From contig KL571272.1 in NCBI GenBank assembly GCA_000715855.1, forward strand, positions 2,103-10,010: a stretch of 7,908 nucleotides of DNA, given 5' to 3'. Origin of the DNA: Actinoplanes liguriensis (lineage in GTDB: Bacteria; Actinomycetota; Actinomycetes; Mycobacteriales; Micromonosporaceae). Position numbers and translations under genes: made by a program. The notes under the pieces were generated by a model, which ran no database searches, was not told the origin of the DNA, and saw only the letters and a list, made by a program, of their open reading frames with translations. Positions 7,218 through 7,908 of the stretch are shown here, in pieces. Every line of letters starts with the position of its first letter. The first letter of the stretch is position 1.

Positions 7218-7249
7218 CGCCGAGGACTGCTGCCGGCTCCCGCGAGGCG

Positions 7250-7891
7250 TCAGGCCAGGGCGTATCCGCCGTCTACGGTGATCACCGCGCCGGTGCTGAA
7301 GGTCTGCTCCATGAGATAGACGTAGGCCAGGGCGACTTCCGGTGGGCGGCCGACCCGGCCGACGATCAGGTTTTGTCCCAGGGCGAGGGCTAGTTCGTCG
7401 GCATCGGTGCCGCCGGTGTCCCAAGCCGGAGTACGGGTAGGCCCGGGGCGTACCACGTTCACCCGAACCGGTGCCAGGTCCACCGCGAGACCACGGGCCA
7501 TGGCCTCCACCGCGCCGGTCAGCGCGGCCGCGATCGCCATCGTCCTGGGCGGGCGTACGCCGATCGCACCGGAGCTGAGTACCACTGATCCGCCGTCCCG
7601 GATCCGGGGAGCGGCATGGCAGACGGTGAGGTAGGCACCCCAGAGCCGACTGTCGAAGAACGCCTTGGCGGCCATCGTCATCGGCACGGGGGAGGGAGGG
7701 GGGCCTGCAGGGCCGGCGGCCGTGTAGACGAGATGGTCGAACTCGCCGGACCGGGAGAAGAAGTCGGCGATCGCGTTCTCGTCGGTCACCGAGAGGACAT
7801 GTCCCTCGGTGCTTCCCGGCAACTCCTTCAGCGCGGTCGCGACGCGCCGGTGTGAACTGGATATGACCACGACCGTTGCCCCCCGCTCGGC
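7250..7891 (-). CDS. SDR-family oxidoreductase-like protein, 5' end missing (contig edge)
   Basis: This is a Rossmann-fold short-chain dehydrogenase/reductase with 213 genuine residues visible; about 25-30 N-terminal residues, including the TGxxxGxG cofactor loop, lie beyond the window. Visible landmarks, numbered from the first genuine residue: strand ATVVVIS (5-11), TAAG in place of the usual NNAG (57-60), SSG at the catalytic-serine strand (106-108), LAVDLAPVRVNVVRPG (135-150), GRVGRPPEVA (178-187) and the C-terminal TGAVITVDGG (200-209). The usual YxxxK pair is absent: the aligned positions read AAALT (121-125). I recall SDR subfamilies with this substitution, so it may be a non-classical SDR rather than a damaged gene. 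The five residues M-Y-K-R-Q that a gene caller would put at the front are translated adapter. It sits upstream of the transporter operon on the same strand, separated by 332 bp, so co-transcription is uncertain. Substrate unknown. Confidence 0.88.
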   Translation of the reverse strand, partial: AERGATVVVISSSHRRVATALKELPGSTEGHVLSVTDENAIADFFSRSGEFDHLVYTAAGPAGPPPSPVPMTMAAKAFFDSRLWGAYLTVCHAAPRIRDGGSVVLSSGAIGVRPPRTMAIAAALTGAVEAMARGLAVDLAPVRVNVVRPGPTRTPAWDTGGTDADELALALGQNLIVGRVGRPPEVALAYVYLMEQTFSTGAVITVDGGYALA

Positions 7892-7908
7892 CTGTCTCTT
7901 ATACACAT
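7892..7908. other. Tn5/Nextera mosaic-end adapter remnant at the contig end
   Basis: These 17 bases, CTGTCTCTTATACACAT, are identical to the first 17 of the 19-base Tn5 transposase mosaic end in its reverse orientation (CTGTCTCTTATACACATCT), the sequence used in tagmentation libraries. They stop exactly at the window edge and interrupt an otherwise normal SDR reading frame. This is library adapter left in the assembly, not biology of the organism. Translated on the minus strand it gives M-Y-K-R-Q. A real Tn5-type insertion end is the only alternative, and nothing else here supports it. Confidence 0.95.

Larger units (their letters stand above)
6918..7249. other. Intergenic region upstream of the transporter operon
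   Basis: This 332-bp stretch lies between the SDR stop and the substrate-binding protein start. I see no credible gene in it: the open frames are rich in Arg/Ser/Pro and look like high-GC shadows. It holds an 8-bp inverted repeat (7087-7094 and 7113-7120), a pair of 9-base direct repeats (7188-7196 and 7209-7217), an AT-richer patch around 6945-6975 and the ribosome binding site of the next gene. It most likely carries the end of the SDR transcript and the promoter of the ABC operon. Confidence 0.6.

Noticed and set aside
5847..7424. A 525-codon minus-strand frame running from the SDR region into the binding protein
   Set aside because: Its first 169 codons are Arg/Ser/Pro-rich, overlap the 3' end of the SDR gene and have no family features. 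The real start is the ATG at 6917, with a good ribosome binding site and signal peptide. Its last 44 codons are the shifted frame after the duplication.
1..7908. CRISPR arrays, tRNA or rRNA genes, riboswitches
   Set aside because: I saw no regularly spaced repeats, cloverleaf-like sequence, rRNA signature or recognisable riboswitch core.

Overview
The window is high-GC DNA with GTG starts, four-base start/stop overlaps and a LuxR-type regulator with a large helical-repeat body. This suggests an actinobacterium (Streptomyces/Pseudonocardiales-like); the genus is an inference. Every supported gene is on the minus strand, so transcription runs right to left. The right edge is almost certainly a contig end, because the last 17 bases match the Tn5/Nextera mosaic end exactly.

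Layout in transcription order: (1) a short-chain dehydrogenase/reductase-like protein, 7250-7891, with its N-terminus cut off by the adapter; (2) a 332-bp gap, 6918-7249, that should hold the transporter promoter; (3) a complete-looking peptide/nickel-type (Dpp/Opp class) ABC importer operon: lipoprotein substrate-binding protein (6917-5293), DppB-type permease (5289-4336), DppC-type permease (4339-3541) and one double-headed ATPase (3544-1928). The last three genes overlap by GTGA and ATGA, so they are tightly coupled; (4) a 466-bp non-coding stretch, 1462-1927, with a hairpin, palindromes and an AT-rich island; (5) a LuxR-family regulator (1461-178) followed by a good intrinsic terminator (122-152).

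The cell would use the importer to capture a small peptide or similar solute outside the membrane (lipoprotein), pass it through the DppB/DppC channel and power this with the two-domain ATPase. The substrate cannot be read from the sequence. The LuxR protein is a possible regulator only by proximity.

Two of the four transporter genes are broken as written, and both defects look technical or very recent. The dppC-type gene contains 14 exact bases of the Tn5 mosaic end (3675-3688) in place of roughly 95 bp of its own sequence. The join accidentally creates one 803-codon permease-ATPase reading frame that should not be believed. The substrate-binding gene contains a perfect 14-bp tandem duplication (5967-5994) that shifts the frame; removing one copy restores a normal 536-residue protein. 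I found no convincing undescribed system. The most useful result is recognising these sequence defects before anyone interprets the apparent fusion.
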